Counted from the stretch's first letter, positions 51,237 to 61,638 are shown. The stretch: DNA of 64,000 bases from Candidatus Fimivivens faecavium (GCA_018716105.1 DVKH01000028.1:1-64000), one strand, 5' to 3'. Made by a program: numbers and translations. Notes: generated by a model from the sequence alone, not told the origin.

Positions 51237-52709
51237 ATGAAACTGAGTGAACTGCTCGAGGGGATCGAGCATCAGATTCCAGAGGGTTTGGAATGCGAAG
51301 TGCAGAGCGTTACTGCCGACACGCGCCAGATTGGGGCGGGAAGCCTCTTCGTCTGCCTGCGAGGCACGGTGAACGACGGGCATGATTTTGCAGAAAAAGC
51401 CCTCCAGCTTGGCGCCGTAGCGGTGGTCTGCGATCACGACCTCGGCCTTGCGAAGCAGGTGCTCAGCCCGGATACGCATCTTGCGTTCGCGCTGATCTGC
51501 GCGAACTTCTTTGGAAACCCCCAGCGCGAAATGAAAATGATCGGCGTCACCGGGACGAACGGGAAAACCACCATCACCCATATGATCAAGGAAATGATCG
51601 AGCATTTCGGGCACAAGACCGGGCTGATCGGGACGATCGACAACCAAATCGGGGAGATGCGCTTCCCCGCGAAGTATACGACGCCCGATCCGCTGACCTT
51701 CTATACCACCCTCGCCAGGATGCGGGACGCGGGGTGCGAATATGTCGTGATGGAGGTGTCGTCTCATGGCCTTGCGCAGCAGCGGGTTGCCGGGTGCTCC
51801 TTTGACGCGGCGGTGTTCACCAACCTGACGCAGGACCATCTCGATTACCACAAGACGATGGAGAACTACTACCAGGCGAAGAAGCGCCTGTTTACCATGT
51901 GCAAAAAAGCGGTGATCAACCTCGACGACGAATACGGCCAGCGGCTCGCGAAAGAATGCGAGTGCGAGGTACTGACCTTCTCGATCCGCCAGGACGCGGC
52001 GGACTATACGGCAAAAAGCATCGCCCTGAGGCCTCACGAGAGCACGTTTGCGTTCGTCGGGAACAGCGTCATCGCGCGGGCGAAGGTGCCGATTCCAGGG
52101 GAGTTTTCGATCTCGAACGCGATGGCCTCGATTGTGACCGGGCTTGCGCTTTCGTTCCCGCTGGAAGAGGTGATCGGCTGCATCGCGGACACGAAGGGAA
52201 TCCCGGGGCGGTTTGAAATCCTGAAGACGGATACGCCGTTTACCATCATCCGCGATTATGCCCATACCCCCGACGCGCTGGAAAAGGTGTTGAGCACCCT
52301 GCGCGCGACGGTGAAAGAGGGGCGGATCATCGCCTTATTCGGCTGCGCCGGCAACCGCGACCCCGCAAAGCGGAAGGAGATGCCGGAAATTGCCGCCCGC
52401 CTCGCGGATTTTGTGATCCTCACCTCCGACAACCCGCGCAGCGAAGATCCGACCAAGATCATCGAGGATTCAAAGCCCGGCCTTCTCAAGCACCGCACTC
52501 CCTACCGGGTGATTGTGGACCGGTATCAGGCGATCCGCTGGGCGCTGGAAAACGCGCAGCCGGGGGACACCCTTCTGCTCGCCGGAAAGGGCCATGAGGA
52601 TTACCAGGTTCTCGCGCACGGGACCATTCACTTTGACGAGAAGGAAATTGTAGAGGAGCTGCTCGCCGAAATCCGAAAGGAACAGGCGGCGGAAAAGGCG
52701 GAGGGCTGA
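51237..52709 (+). CDS. murE: UDP-MurNAc-tripeptide synthetase MurE (meso-DAP type)
   Basis: 490 residues. Adds the third residue of the stem peptide. ATP loop GVTGTNGKTTITHMI near 99-113, VMEVSSHGLAQQRV near 171-184, and the specificity motif DNPR in TSDNPRSEDP near 401. DNPR marks meso-diaminopimelate ligases; lysine-type enzymes lack it. AAGGAGG precedes the ATG. Followed by murF after 59 bases. Confidence 0.96.
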   Translation: MKLSELLEGIEHQIPEGLECEVQSVTADTRQIGAGSLFVCLRGTVNDGHDFAEKALQLGAVAVVCDHDLGLAKQVLSPDTHLAFALICANFFGNPQREMKMIGVTGTNGKTTITHMIKEMIEHFGHKTGLIGTIDNQIGEMRFPAKYTTPDPLTFYTTLARMRDAGCEYVVMEVSSHGLAQQRVAGCSFDAAVFTNLTQDHLDYHKTMENYYQAKKRLFTMCKKAVINLDDEYGQRLAKECECEVLTFSIRQDAADYTAKSIALRPHESTFAFVGNSVIARAKVPIPGEFSISNAMASIVTGLALSFPLEEVIGCIADTKGIPGRFEILKTDTPFTIIRDYAHTPDALEKVLSTLRATVKEGRIIALFGCAGNRDPAKRKEMPEIAARLADFVILTSDNPRSEDPTKIIEDSKPGLLKHRTPYRVIVDRYQAIRWALENAQPGDTLLLAGKGHEDYQVLAHGTIHFDEKEIVEELLAEIRKEQAAEKAEG

Positions 52710-52768
52710 CCGCCGGGTGTACCGGCCGAAGAGGCCGGCGAAACGATAAAGATAACGGAGGATCAAAC

Positions 52769-54136
52769 GTGGAGAGGCTTTCGATACAGGAAATCGCCCA
52801 GGCGATCGGCGCGGCTTATCCCCGGGAAGGATATGTGGATTCGGTTGTAACCGATTCCCGGGAGGCAAAGGAAGGGTCGCTTTATGTGGCGATTGTTGGG
52901 GAGAACCTCGACGGGAACCGGTTTGTGGACGACGCATTTTCCCGCGGGGCGGATTTTGCAGTTGCAAGCGAAAAGGAGGCATATGCAAAACCGGAACAGG
53001 TTCTCTATGTCCAGAACGGAAAGCGCGCCCATATCCAGATCGGCGGCCTTTACCGCGGAAAGTTTGATCTCGCCGTGGTCGGCGTGACGGGAAGCGTCGG
53101 CAAGACAACGACCAAAGAGTTTATCTCGGCGGTGCTCGCATCCCAGTACAAGACCCTGAAAAACGAGGGGAACCAGAACAACGAGATCGGCGTCCCGAGG
53201 ACGCTGTTTTGCCTCTCTCGCGAGCACGAGGCCGCGGTCATCGAGATGGGGATGTCGGGTCTGGGCGAAATCCACGACCTGACGATGGCCGTCCGGCCGG
53301 ACGTCGGCGTGATCACCAGCATCGGCGTGAGCCATATCGAGCTTTTGGGCAGCCGCGAAAACATCCTCCGGGCGAAGCTCGAGCTGCTCGACGGGATGAA
53401 GCCGGGGTCCCCGCTGTTCCTCTGTGGGGACAACGACCTCCTCTGCAATGTACGGGACGGCCGCTTTCAAATCTATTACTACGGAATCACCAACCCAAAA
53501 TGCGATCTGCGTGCGGTGAATATTCGGAGCCTGGAAGGGAAAACCACTTTTGAGATTCTTTCCCCGTGGGGGGAATATCCGGCGGCCATTCCGGCGATCG
53601 GCCAGCACAACGTCCTCGACGCGCTCGCGGCCTTTGGGGTAGGGTGCGTTATGAACATCCCGCCCGAACAGTGCGCCGGGGCGCTTTCGAACTACCTTCC
53701 GGCCGGTATGCGGCAGCATGTCGTTTTGTATAAGGGGATCACGGTGGTCGAGGACTGCTATAACGCTTCGCCCGACTCGATGCGCGCAGCGGCGCTGGCC
53801 CTCGCCTCCTGCCCGTGCAAGGGAAAGAGGATTATGGTGGTTTCCGACATGCTCGAACTCGGGGAGATGGCGCAGGAGGCCCACCGCGAATGCGGCGCGT
53901 TCATCGCCGCCAACGGCATCGACATGCTGCTCGCGGCCGGGCCGCTGTCGTTAGAGACGATTGAGGGCGCAAACCGGGCCGGGATGGAGCGGTGTCTCTA
54001 TTTCGAGACGAAGGAAGCGCTTGCAGATGCGGTCCGCTCCGCCGCGTCGCCGGAGGACGTCGTCTGGTTCAAGGCGAGCCGCGGAATGAAGCTTGAAGAG
54101 GTTCTTAACACGTTTTACGGGGGGGAACGGCGGTGA
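52769..54136 (+). CDS. murF: UDP-MurNAc-pentapeptide synthetase MurF
   Basis: 455 residues from GTG 52769 (CGGAGGATC upstream). Adds D-Ala-D-Ala. SRDSREAKEGSLYVAI-like start (VTDSREAKEGSLYVAI near 28-43), Mur ligase loop GVTGSVGKTTTKEF near 106-119, NEGNQNNEIGVP near 132-143, and VVEDCYNASPDSMRAA near 322-337. Its stop overlaps the GTG of mraY by four bases. Confidence 0.96.
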   Translation: MERLSIQEIAQAIGAAYPREGYVDSVVTDSREAKEGSLYVAIVGENLDGNRFVDDAFSRGADFAVASEKEAYAKPEQVLYVQNGKRAHIQIGGLYRGKFDLAVVGVTGSVGKTTTKEFISAVLASQYKTLKNEGNQNNEIGVPRTLFCLSREHEAAVIEMGMSGLGEIHDLTMAVRPDVGVITSIGVSHIELLGSRENILRAKLELLDGMKPGSPLFLCGDNDLLCNVRDGRFQIYYYGITNPKCDLRAVNIRSLEGKTTFEILSPWGEYPAAIPAIGQHNVLDALAAFGVGCVMNIPPEQCAGALSNYLPAGMRQHVVLYKGITVVEDCYNASPDSMRAAALALASCPCKGKRIMVVSDMLELGEMAQEAHRECGAFIAANGIDMLLAAGPLSLETIEGANRAGMERCLYFETKEALADAVRSAASPEDVVWFKASRGMKLEEVLNTFYGGERR

Positions 54137-55146
54137 GCAGCAATACGGCGATACTTCTTGCGGCGCTCGTGTCGCTCACGATTTCCGGGGCGCTCGGCGT
54201 TTGGCTGATCCCGTTTCTCCATAAGCTCAAATACGGCCAGACCATCCTCGAAATCGGCCCGAAGTGGCACAAAAACAAGCAGGGCACGCCGACGATGGGC
54301 GGCTTTATGTTCATCGCGGGGGTGCTTGCCGCGACCGCGGCCTGCGCGCTGACGCTGGCGCTCGCGGATCGCGCGCCGGAAAACGACTATGGGATGGTTC
54401 TCAGCGCCCGACTGTTCGCCGGGCTTTTGATGGCGCTTGGGTTTTCGCTGATCGGCTTTGCGGACGACTATGTCAAAGTCGCGAAGAAGCGGAACCTCGG
54501 CCTCACGGCGCGGCAGAAGCTGGCGGTCCAGTTCGTGGTTGCGGGGCTTTATCTCTGGGCGCTCTACGCGGCCGGCGACCGCTCGACCATTCTGATTGTG
54601 CCGTTTCTCGGCCAGTTCGATTTCGGCGTTTTCTATTGGCCGCTTTCGGTGCTCGGCGTCGTTTATTTTGTCAACTCGGTCAACCTGACCGACGGCCTCG
54701 ACGGCCTTGCGGGTTCGGTGACCATGATGGCGGCGCTTGGGTTCCTCGCGGTTTCTTCGCTGCTCGGCATTGTGCCGATGCAGATCTTTTCCGCCGCGCT
54801 TGCGGGAGGGTGTCTCGGCTTCCTCATCTGGAACTTCTATCCCGCGAAGGTCTTTATGGGGGACACCGGCTCGATGTTTCTCGGCGGCTGCGTCGTTGCG
54901 CTCGCCTTTGGATGCGGGATGCCCGCGCTCCTGGCGCTGGTCGGCATCATCTATATCATCGAATCGCTATCGGTGATTTTACAGGTGATCAGTTTTAAAA
55001 CAACCGGCAAGCGGATTTTCAAAATGAGCCCGATCCACCACCATTTCGAGATGTCGGGCTACAGCGAGGTGCAGATCGTCGCGGCTTTTACGCTGGTGAC
55101 GGCGGTTGGATGCGTCCTCGCAGTTGTTTCAATCTTCTATCTCTGA
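54133..55146 (+). CDS. mraY: Phospho-MurNAc-pentapeptide transferase MraY
   Basis: 337 residues, about ten membrane helices. Makes lipid I from UDP-MurNAc-pentapeptide and undecaprenyl phosphate. HKNKQGTPTMGGFMF near 48-62, FADDYVKVAKKRNLGLTARQK near 113-133 with the Asp-Asp pair, NLTDGLDGLAG near 186-196, and FKMSPIHHHFE near 296-306. GTG start overlapping the murF stop. In most dcw clusters murD follows; here it does not. Confidence 0.97.
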   Translation: MSSNTAILLAALVSLTISGALGVWLIPFLHKLKYGQTILEIGPKWHKNKQGTPTMGGFMFIAGVLAATAACALTLALADRAPENDYGMVLSARLFAGLLMALGFSLIGFADDYVKVAKKRNLGLTARQKLAVQFVVAGLYLWALYAAGDRSTILIVPFLGQFDFGVFYWPLSVLGVVYFVNSVNLTDGLDGLAGSVTMMAALGFLAVSSLLGIVPMQIFSAALAGGCLGFLIWNFYPAKVFMGDTGSMFLGGCVVALAFGCGMPALLALVGIIYIIESLSVILQVISFKTTGKRIFKMSPIHHHFEMSGYSEVQIVAAFTLVTAVGCVLAVVSIFYL

Positions 55147-55232
55147 TCCATACTAAGAAATTATTTTGTCTGACCGGCGGGCATGTTTTGTGGAATGGGT
55201 CCGCTTTACTGGAGGTGGTCCGGCTGGAAAAG

Positions 55233-56357
55233 GTGAAAACTGCGCCGAAACAGAAGCTGCGCGGAAGCCTTGACATGGCGTTTTTGATTATTATTTTGGT
55301 GTTGCTTTGCATTGGGCTTGTCATGCTGTTTTCGGCGAGTTATGCGAACGCCTATTACCTGATGAACAACAGCCTCCATTATATTTCGAAGCAGCTCATC
55401 TTTGCGATCGGCGGCGTAATCGCCATGATGGTGATTTCAAAAATCGATTACCACATTCTCCGCCCGCTCGCGCTGCCGATTTATGTGGTGTCGGTGGTTT
55501 TGCTGATTATCGTTCTGTTCATGCCGCCGCTCAACAATGCCCGGCGGTGGATTCCGCTCCCGTTTGGCACCTTCCAGCCGTCGGAGCTTGCGAAATTTGC
55601 GATCATCGTGCTGTTTGCCTCGTTGATTACGCTGAATTTTTCGAAGATGAAGACCTTCCAATACGGGATCCTCCCATTTGGCGTGGCGCTCGTCCCGGTC
55701 GTCATCCTGATGGTTCTGGAACCGCATCTTTCGGGAACGGTTTTGATTCTCTCGCTCGCGGCGGTGATGATGTTTGTCGGCGGAACCGACGTCCGCTGGT
55801 TTATTGCGGCGGTGCTTTTCGGTGCCGCTTTCATCGCGGCGATGATCCTGATCCCGGGATTGATCGAATATGCCGGAACCCGCGTCGCGATCTGGATGGA
55901 CCCGTTTTCGGACCCCCGGGACGAGGGCTTTCAGATCATCCAGTCGCTCTATGCAATCGGCTCCGGCGGCCTGATGGGCACCGGAATCGGCGGTTCCCGT
56001 CAGAAATACCTCTATCTCCCTGAGCCGCAGAACGATTTTATCTTTGCGATCGTCTGCGAGGAGCTGGGCTTCGTCGGCGCGACCATCATCATCCTGATTT
56101 TCGCGCTCCTGCTCTGGCGGGGCTTCGCGATTGCGGTCCGCTGCCCCGACCGTTTCGGTTCCCTGATCGCAGTCGGGCTGACGGCGCAGGTCGGCATCCA
56201 GACGCTTTTGAACATCGCGGTGGTGACCAACACCATCCCGAATACGGGGATCAGCCTGCCGTTCTTCTCCTATGGAGGGACTTCGCTGTTTATGCTGCTC
56301 TGCCAGATGGGGGTCATTCTGTCGATCTCGAGGCAGACCTCTTTGGAAAAGGAATAA
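55233..56357 (+). CDS. ftsW: Septal peptidoglycan polymerase FtsW (SEDS)
   Basis: About 374 residues. SEDS glycosyltransferase that polymerises septal glycan with the class B PBP. Ten helices; LVMLFSASYANAYYL near 29-43, the cytoplasmic NARRWIPLPFGTFQPSELAKF near 101-121, GTGIGGSRQKYLYLPEPQNDFIFAIVCEE near 250-278, and SLPFFSYGGTS near 340-350. The start is unclear: GGAGGTGG at 55211-55218 serves either CTG 55224 or GTG 55233. Confidence 0.93.
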   Translation: MKTAPKQKLRGSLDMAFLIIILVLLCIGLVMLFSASYANAYYLMNNSLHYISKQLIFAIGGVIAMMVISKIDYHILRPLALPIYVVSVVLLIIVLFMPPLNNARRWIPLPFGTFQPSELAKFAIIVLFASLITLNFSKMKTFQYGILPFGVALVPVVILMVLEPHLSGTVLILSLAAVMMFVGGTDVRWFIAAVLFGAAFIAAMILIPGLIEYAGTRVAIWMDPFSDPRDEGFQIIQSLYAIGSGGLMGTGIGGSRQKYLYLPEPQNDFIFAIVCEELGFVGATIIILIFALLLWRGFAIAVRCPDRFGSLIAVGLTAQVGIQTLLNIAVVTNTIPNTGISLPFFSYGGTSLFMLLCQMGVILSISRQTSLEKE

Positions 56358-56500
56358 ATCGGACGCCGGAGGGATGGAAAATGATGCATGCAACAGATTT
56401 TCCGCCGGTACGGCACCGAATAAAATAAGAAGACGCGGCGCGTCAAATCGTCGACAGGACGGTTCTGTCATTTCAAAAAGACGGAAAGGCATGATGAACG

Positions 56501-57628
56501 ATGAGAATTCTGTTTGCCTGCGGCGGGACGGCGGGGCACATCAACCCCGCGCTTTCGGTCGCCGATGCGATTTGTAAGCAGTATCCCGGAACCGAGGTGC
56601 TGTTTGCCGGCAACCCGAACGGCATGGAGGCGCGCCTGATCCCGAAGGCGGGCTATCCGTTCGCGCCGATCGAGGTGGCCGGGATTCAGCGCAGGCTCAC
56701 CCCGAAAAATATCGCGCGAAATGCAAAAGCGCTTTCCCTTCTGATGAAGAGCGGGCCGGCCGCCGCGAAAATCATCCGGGATTTTGCGCCGGACCTCGTG
56801 ATGGGGACCGGCGGATACGTCAGCGGGCCGGTTGTTCGAAAGGCGCACCAGCTCGGGATTAAAACCGTGACCCATGAACAAAACGCATTTCCCGGCGTCA
56901 CGACCAAACTGCTCGTCCCCGATGTGGACCGGGTTCTGCTTGCGGTCGAGGGCGCGAAGAAATATTTCAAAGAAAAAGACTATCCAAAGATGGCCGTGAC
57001 CGGAAATCCGGTGCGCGAGACGGTGATCACCGCCGACCGCGAACTCTCGCGGATGCGGCTGGGGGTCGGCTACAGAACCTGTATCCTCTCGTTTGGCGGG
57101 AGCCTCGGCGCGACGCGGATCAATGAAGCCGTTGCTGAGTTGATCGCCTGGCACGAAAAAACGGGGGACATCCACCATATCCATGCGACAGGGAGCTTCG
57201 ACTATCCCGATTTTCCGGGCATGCTCTCCGCGTGCGGCGCGAACCCCAAGGGGAATCCGCACATCGACGTGCGCGAGTATATCGACAACATGCCGGTCTG
57301 CCTCGCGGCGGCGGACCTTGTGATCTGCCGTGCGGGAGCGATCACCCTGAGCGAACTGCAGGCGGCGGGGCGCGCGTCGATCCTGATTCCATCGCCGAAT
57401 GTCGCCGAAAACCACCAATACCACAACGCGATGGAGCTTGTGGAGCACGAAGCCGCGGAACTGATTGAGGAGAAAGACCTCGCCGGCCCGGCGCTGGTGG
57501 AAAAGGTCTCCCGGCTGGTCGCAAACCCCGGCCGTCTCGCAAAGCTGGGCCAAAACGCCGCGAAAATGGCGATTCTTGATGCGAACCAGAGAATTGTGGA
57601 CGAGATTGTGGGGCTGATCAAAAACTAA
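56501..57628 (+). CDS. murG: UDP-GlcNAc:lipid I N-acetylglucosaminyltransferase MurG
   Basis: 375 residues. Converts lipid I to lipid II at the inner membrane face. The N-terminal glycine loop ACGGTAGHINPALSVA near 6-21, MGTGGYVSGPVV near 99-110, and SFGGSLGATRINEAV near 191-205. The donor-site CRAGAITLSELQAAGRASILIPSP near 271-294 corresponds to the usual SRAGAxTxxE motif with Cys for Ser. GGAAAGG lies upstream. It sits 144 bases after ftsW. Confidence 0.95.
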   Translation: MRILFACGGTAGHINPALSVADAICKQYPGTEVLFAGNPNGMEARLIPKAGYPFAPIEVAGIQRRLTPKNIARNAKALSLLMKSGPAAAKIIRDFAPDLVMGTGGYVSGPVVRKAHQLGIKTVTHEQNAFPGVTTKLLVPDVDRVLLAVEGAKKYFKEKDYPKMAVTGNPVRETVITADRELSRMRLGVGYRTCILSFGGSLGATRINEAVAELIAWHEKTGDIHHIHATGSFDYPDFPGMLSACGANPKGNPHIDVREYIDNMPVCLAAADLVICRAGAITLSELQAAGRASILIPSPNVAENHQYHNAMELVEHEAAELIEEKDLAGPALVEKVSRLVANPGRLAKLGQNAAKMAILDANQRIVDEIVGLIKN

Positions 57629-57775
57629 AGCCCGCCGTTTCCTGACCAAGCCGCGCCGGATTCCGCCCGCCGGTTCGAAAACGGCGGCAGTTGGACATGA
57701 ACCACCTTTGCCCCTTCGGCATAGTATATCGTTGGAAGGTTTTTTCCTTCACTGGTACGAAGGGGTGTATCATTC

Positions 57776-59029
57776 ATGGCAAAATACCTGATTGAGGGCG
57801 GACACCGCATCGACGGGGAACTGCGCGTTCACGGGGCGAAAAACGCCGTGCTGCCGATCCTTGCCGCATCGCTGATGTGTTCCGAGACCGCAATCCACAA
57901 CTGCCCCGAGCTGTCGGACGTGACGGCCGCCCAAAATATCCTCGAACATCTCGGCTGCCGCGTTGCGCGGGAAGGCGAAACGCTGACGGTTGACGCCCGA
58001 AATGTCAACTACTGTGACATTCCGGATGCGCTTGTCACCGAGATGCGGTCCTCCATTTTGTTTCTGGGGGCGATCCTTGCGCGCTGCGGGCGCGCCAGGG
58101 TCAGCTTTCCCGGCGGATGCGAACTCGGCCCCCGGCCGATTGATTTGCATATTTCCGGCCTTCAGAAACTCGGCGCCGTGATCGAAGAGGATCACGGTTA
58201 TCTCGACTGCTACGTTGACGGAAGGCTCAAGGGCAGTGAAATTACCCTGCCGTTCCCGAGCGTCGGCGCAACCGAGAACATCATCCTGGCCGCCGCGACG
58301 GCCGAAGGCACCACCGTCATACATAATGCTGCCCGCGAGCCCGAAATCTACGATCTTGCGGACTTTCTCAACACCTGCGGCGCCCTGATCCATTTCGGTC
58401 TGGGCGACTCGGTTATCATCGAAGGGGTCCGAAGGCTCAACGGCGGCGAACACAGCGTCATCCCGGACCGGATTGCCGCCGCAACCTATCTCTGCGCCGG
58501 CGCGATTACCGGGGGAATGATCACGCTGACACACACCCGCCCCGCCCATTTGACCTCGGTGTTCCCGGTGCTCGAGGAGATGGGATGCCGGGTGAGCTGT
58601 GCGGACGACGAGATTCGTCTCTCGGCTCCGGACCGGCTTTTGGGAATACGAAGCGTGAAAACCATGCCGTACCCGGGCTTCCCAACCGACGCGCAGGCCC
58701 CGATCATGGCGGCCGCCACCGTCGCGCGGGGGAGCAGCATGTTTGTGGAAACCATTTTTGAAGCCCGCTACAAGCATGCGGGAGAACTGATGAGGATGGG
58801 CGCGCGCATCAAAACCGAGGGCCGCGTGGCCGTGGTGGAGGGAATCCGCCGCCTGCACTCAGCGGTGGTCCGATCCACCGATCTGCGCGGAGGGGCCGCT
58901 CTGGTCATTGCAGCGCTGGCCGCGGACGGCGTGACCGAGGTGCAGAATATCCGTCACATTGACCGCGGATACGCGCGGTTTGACGAAAACCTTCGGAGCC
59001 TGGGAGCGAAGATCACAAGGGAGAACTGA
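57776..59029 (+). CDS. murA: UDP-GlcNAc 1-carboxyvinyltransferase MurA
   Basis: 417 residues. First committed step of peptidoglycan synthesis, adding enolpyruvate to UDP-GlcNAc. HGAKNAVLPILAASLM near 17-32. The active-site Cys115 in FPGGCELGPRPIDLHI is present, so it should be fosfomycin-sensitive. GATENIILAAATAEGTT near 164-180 and DRIAAATYLCAGAITGG near 231-247 complete the fold. Placement between murG and ftsQ, where Bacillus has murB, is a clostridial-type variation. A 147-base gap before it holds a small hairpin (GGAAGG/CCTTC). Confidence 0.96.
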   Translation: MAKYLIEGGHRIDGELRVHGAKNAVLPILAASLMCSETAIHNCPELSDVTAAQNILEHLGCRVAREGETLTVDARNVNYCDIPDALVTEMRSSILFLGAILARCGRARVSFPGGCELGPRPIDLHISGLQKLGAVIEEDHGYLDCYVDGRLKGSEITLPFPSVGATENIILAAATAEGTTVIHNAAREPEIYDLADFLNTCGALIHFGLGDSVIIEGVRRLNGGEHSVIPDRIAAATYLCAGAITGGMITLTHTRPAHLTSVFPVLEEMGCRVSCADDEIRLSAPDRLLGIRSVKTMPYPGFPTDAQAPIMAAATVARGSSMFVETIFEARYKHAGELMRMGARIKTEGRVAVVEGIRRLHSAVVRSTDLRGGAALVIAALAADGVTEVQNIRHIDRGYARFDENLRSLGAKITREN

Positions 59030-59031
59030 AA

Positions 59032-60225
59032 TTGCCGAAACAAAAAAGCAAAAGACCAAAAAACACCGAACAAGGGAAAGCGGCCGCCGCCGTCAAGCGA
59101 AAACGCCATAAAAGAAATTACATGTTGTATTATCTTATGACGTTTATACTTTTACTGGCGGCGGGGACCGTTCTGTCCTTGACGGTGTTTTTCCGGGTGG
59201 AGTCGGTCGTGGTGGAAGGGAACACCAAATACGCGAACGGAGACCTGATCGACAGCGCCGGGATCACGAATGCGGACAATCTATTCCGCGTGCCGACGCG
59301 GGAGATTGAAGAGCGGCTCTGCGCCCAGTTTCCCTATGTGAGCGCCGCAAAAGTCCGAAGGGTTCTCCCCGCAACCATTGTAATAGAGATTACGCAGGCC
59401 GTCGTGGATGAGGTAATTGAGACCTCAGAGGGATATCTTCTGATTGATAAAGACAATGTGGTGCTGGAACACAGCGCCGTCCCAACCGAAGCGTTTTTCG
59501 CCCATGCTGTGGGGATCGATGTCTCGGGGGCGGAGGTTGGAAAGCCTCTGCCGGAGGAATATGCAGAGCCGATGCGGCTTCTGCGCGCGCTCCATTCGGC
59601 GGCTGAGGACGCGAATTTCTCGAAGATCGACCTGATCGACGTGGGGGACCCTTTAAATCTCCGGCTTCTCTACGACAGGCGGTTGATCGTCGAAATTGGG
59701 AGCGAACTCGATCTCGACCAGAAACTTCAGCTCGCATGGTATTCAATCGAAAACGAGGTGGAACCAAACTTTGTCGGCACGCTCGACGTCTCGGTCCGGC
59801 CGACGGCGCGCATCCGCCACCGGGAGATTTTCGATCCCGCGGTCTGGCCGTTCCCGCAGGAGCTGCTGGCAGACTATGGAGGGACACTGGCCCTTCCGGA
59901 AGAGCATTTGCCCGGGACGCCGGAGGGGGAAGCGCCGGACGAGCCCTCCGAGCTGCCGGAGGGGGAAGCGCCGGCTTCCTCCCAGCCGCCCGCTTCTTCA
60001 CAGGCGCCTTCAAAGCCCGTATCCTCTCCGCCCCAGCCGGAACCGTCTTCGTCCGCGCCCTCTTCTCAGGCGCCGCCGTCATCCGTCCCTTCTGCCGGAC
60101 CGTCTTCCGCGCCACCTGACGAAGGAAGCTTTGAGCCGGTTGAAATTCCGCCCGATGAGATCCCGGAGGACGTTCCGGATGTGGAACTGCGATATGATGA
60201 AAACGGATACGTCATCAGTCCCTAG
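59032..60225 (+). CDS. ftsQ: FtsQ/DivIB division protein with Pro/Ser-rich tail
   Basis: 397 residues from TTG 59032 (AAGGGAG upstream), two bases after murA. A basic cytoplasmic N-terminus, one helix (LYYLMTFILLLAAGTVLSLTVFF near 33-55), then POTRA (VESVVVEGNTKYANGDLIDSAGI near 57-79) and the FtsQ beta domain to about 265. The last ~110 residues are a low-complexity Pro/Ser/Glu spacer (PASSQPPASSQAPSKP) not found in FtsQ of model species, ending in an acidic segment. It links FtsL/DivIC to the septal synthase. Confidence 0.9.
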   Translation: MPKQKSKRPKNTEQGKAAAAVKRKRHKRNYMLYYLMTFILLLAAGTVLSLTVFFRVESVVVEGNTKYANGDLIDSAGITNADNLFRVPTREIEERLCAQFPYVSAAKVRRVLPATIVIEITQAVVDEVIETSEGYLLIDKDNVVLEHSAVPTEAFFAHAVGIDVSGAEVGKPLPEEYAEPMRLLRALHSAAEDANFSKIDLIDVGDPLNLRLLYDRRLIVEIGSELDLDQKLQLAWYSIENEVEPNFVGTLDVSVRPTARIRHREIFDPAVWPFPQELLADYGGTLALPEEHLPGTPEGEAPDEPSELPEGEAPASSQPPASSQAPSKPVSSPPQPEPSSSAPSSQAPPSSVPSAGPSSAPPDEGSFEPVEIPPDEIPEDVPDVELRYDENGYVISP

Positions 60226-60275
60226 TTTTTAACAAAAATTGGCAAATATTTTGCGCCGTTGTCGCGAATCGGAAC

Positions 60276-60304
60276 TTGCATCCCGATTCGCGCCATGATA
60301 CAAT
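60276..60304 (+). promoter_or_regulatory. ftsZ promoter
   Basis: -35 TTGCAT (60276-60281), 17-bp spacer, -10 TACAAT (60299-60304), giving a leader of about 155 nt. Allows ftsZ expression separate from the MraZ-controlled operon. Confidence 0.7.
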
Positions 60305-60465
60305 AAAATACAATAAAACAACAGCGTTTTTTCCGCGTGTTCGGTATGGCCCATCACGGCAAAAATCGGGTGGGTCCGGTTTGCAGATCGTATTGGACGA
60401 TCGGAAAATCGACTGGTTTTTGCGGCATCATCCGAAAAGGCTGTAAATATAGGGGGAACGTATTC

Positions 60466-61638
60466 ATGCAGATGAATTTCAATCTGGACTCGGAGTTCGA
60501 ACGCGAGGTTGATATAAAAGTTGTCGGCGTCGGCGGCGGCGGCGGAAATGCGGTCAACCGGATGGTGCTTTCTGGAATGAAAGGCGTCGAGTTTATCTCG
60601 ATGAATACCGACAGTCAGGCTCTGAAAAATTCCCATGCTACATATAAAATCGCGCTGGGGAACAAGCTCACCAAGGGCCTCGGCGCAGGCGGGTTTCCCG
60701 AAAAAGGCCAGCGCGCGGCAGAGGAAAACCGCGATGAGATCGCGTCGGCCCTCAAGGGGACCAACATGGTCTTCATCACCGCCGGAATGGGCGGCGGGAC
60801 CGGGACCGGCGCCGCGCCGGTTGTCGCCGAGGTGGCGCACGACATGGGCATTCTCACGGTCGGGATTGTGACCAAGCCCTTTATCTTCGAAGGCCGCAGG
60901 AGAATGGAGCAGGCCGAAATGGGCATCACCGCGCTGCGCGAGCATGTGGACGCGCTGCTGGTCATCCCGAATGAGCGACTCAAGCAGATTTCCACCGAGC
61001 GAATCACCCTCCAGAACGCATTCTCCGCAGCGGACGAGGTTCTGATGCAGGGCGTTCAAAGCATTTCAGACCTGATCAATGTCACCGGGATCGTCAACCT
61101 CGACTTTGCGGACGTGACCGCGATCATGAAGGACGCGGGATTTGCGCACATGGGCGTGGGACGAGCCTCTGGAAAGGACAAGGCCCGTCTGGCGGCGGAG
61201 GCGGCGATCTCTTCTCCGCTGCTCGAGACTTCGATCAACGGTGCGAAGGGCGTCATCGTCAACATCACGTCGTCCGCGGACATCGGCCTCGACGAGATCA
61301 GCATGGCTTCGGATATGATCCACGATGCGGCGCATCCCGACGTGAACCTGATCTGGGGCGTTGCGTACGACGAAAACCTCAAGGACGAGATGGTGGTCAC
61401 TGTCATCGCGACCGGTTTTGAGACGACGAAGGACCTGATTATGGAACGGATTGGAAAAGACAGCGAGGCCCGTGAAACCGTTCCGCCCTCGGCCGCCGAA
61501 GCGAAACAGGAGGAGGATGCCGAAGCGCCAATCCAGCAGGCCGAAGCGTCACCCAAAAGCGAATACCGTTTCAAGGATGAGGATGACGACGACAAATATC
61601 TCGAAGACCTGCTCAACATGTTCCGCAGAAAGAAATAA
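60466..61638 (+). CDS. ftsZ: Cell division tubulin FtsZ
   Basis: 390 residues from ATG 60466, with GGGGGAACG upstream; ATG 60472 is an alternative. Forms the Z-ring. [16 protein letters not shown] near 20-35, tubulin signature [14 protein letters not shown] near 108-121, and the T7 loop NLDFADV near 207-213. The C-terminal linker is Glu/Ala-rich and ends in [15 protein letters not shown], where [11 protein letters not shown] takes the place of the conserved C-terminal peptide. No ftsA is upstream. A terminator follows at once. Confidence 0.97.
   Translation: MQMNFNLDSEFEREVDIKVVGVGGGGGNAVNRMVLSGMKGVEFISMNTDSQALKNSHATYKIALGNKLTKGLGAGGFPEKGQRAAEENRDEIASALKGTNMVFITAGMGGGTGTGAAPVVAEVAHDMGILTVGIVTKPFIFEGRRRMEQAEMGITALREHVDALLVIPNERLKQISTERITLQNAFSAADEVLMQGVQSISDLINVTGIVNLDFADVTAIMKDAGFAHMGVGRASGKDKARLAAEAAISSPLLETSINGAKGVIVNITSSADIGLDEISMASDMIHDAAHPDVNLIWGVAYDENLKDEMVVTVIATGFETTKDLIMERIGKDSEARETVPPSAAEAKQEEDAEAPIQQAEASPKSEYRFKDEDDDDKYLEDLLNMFRRKK

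Noticed and set aside
54264..54998. 244-codon plus-strand frame inside mraY
   Set aside because: It is an alternative frame of mraY with Arg/Gly-rich composition; the mraY frame has all family motifs.
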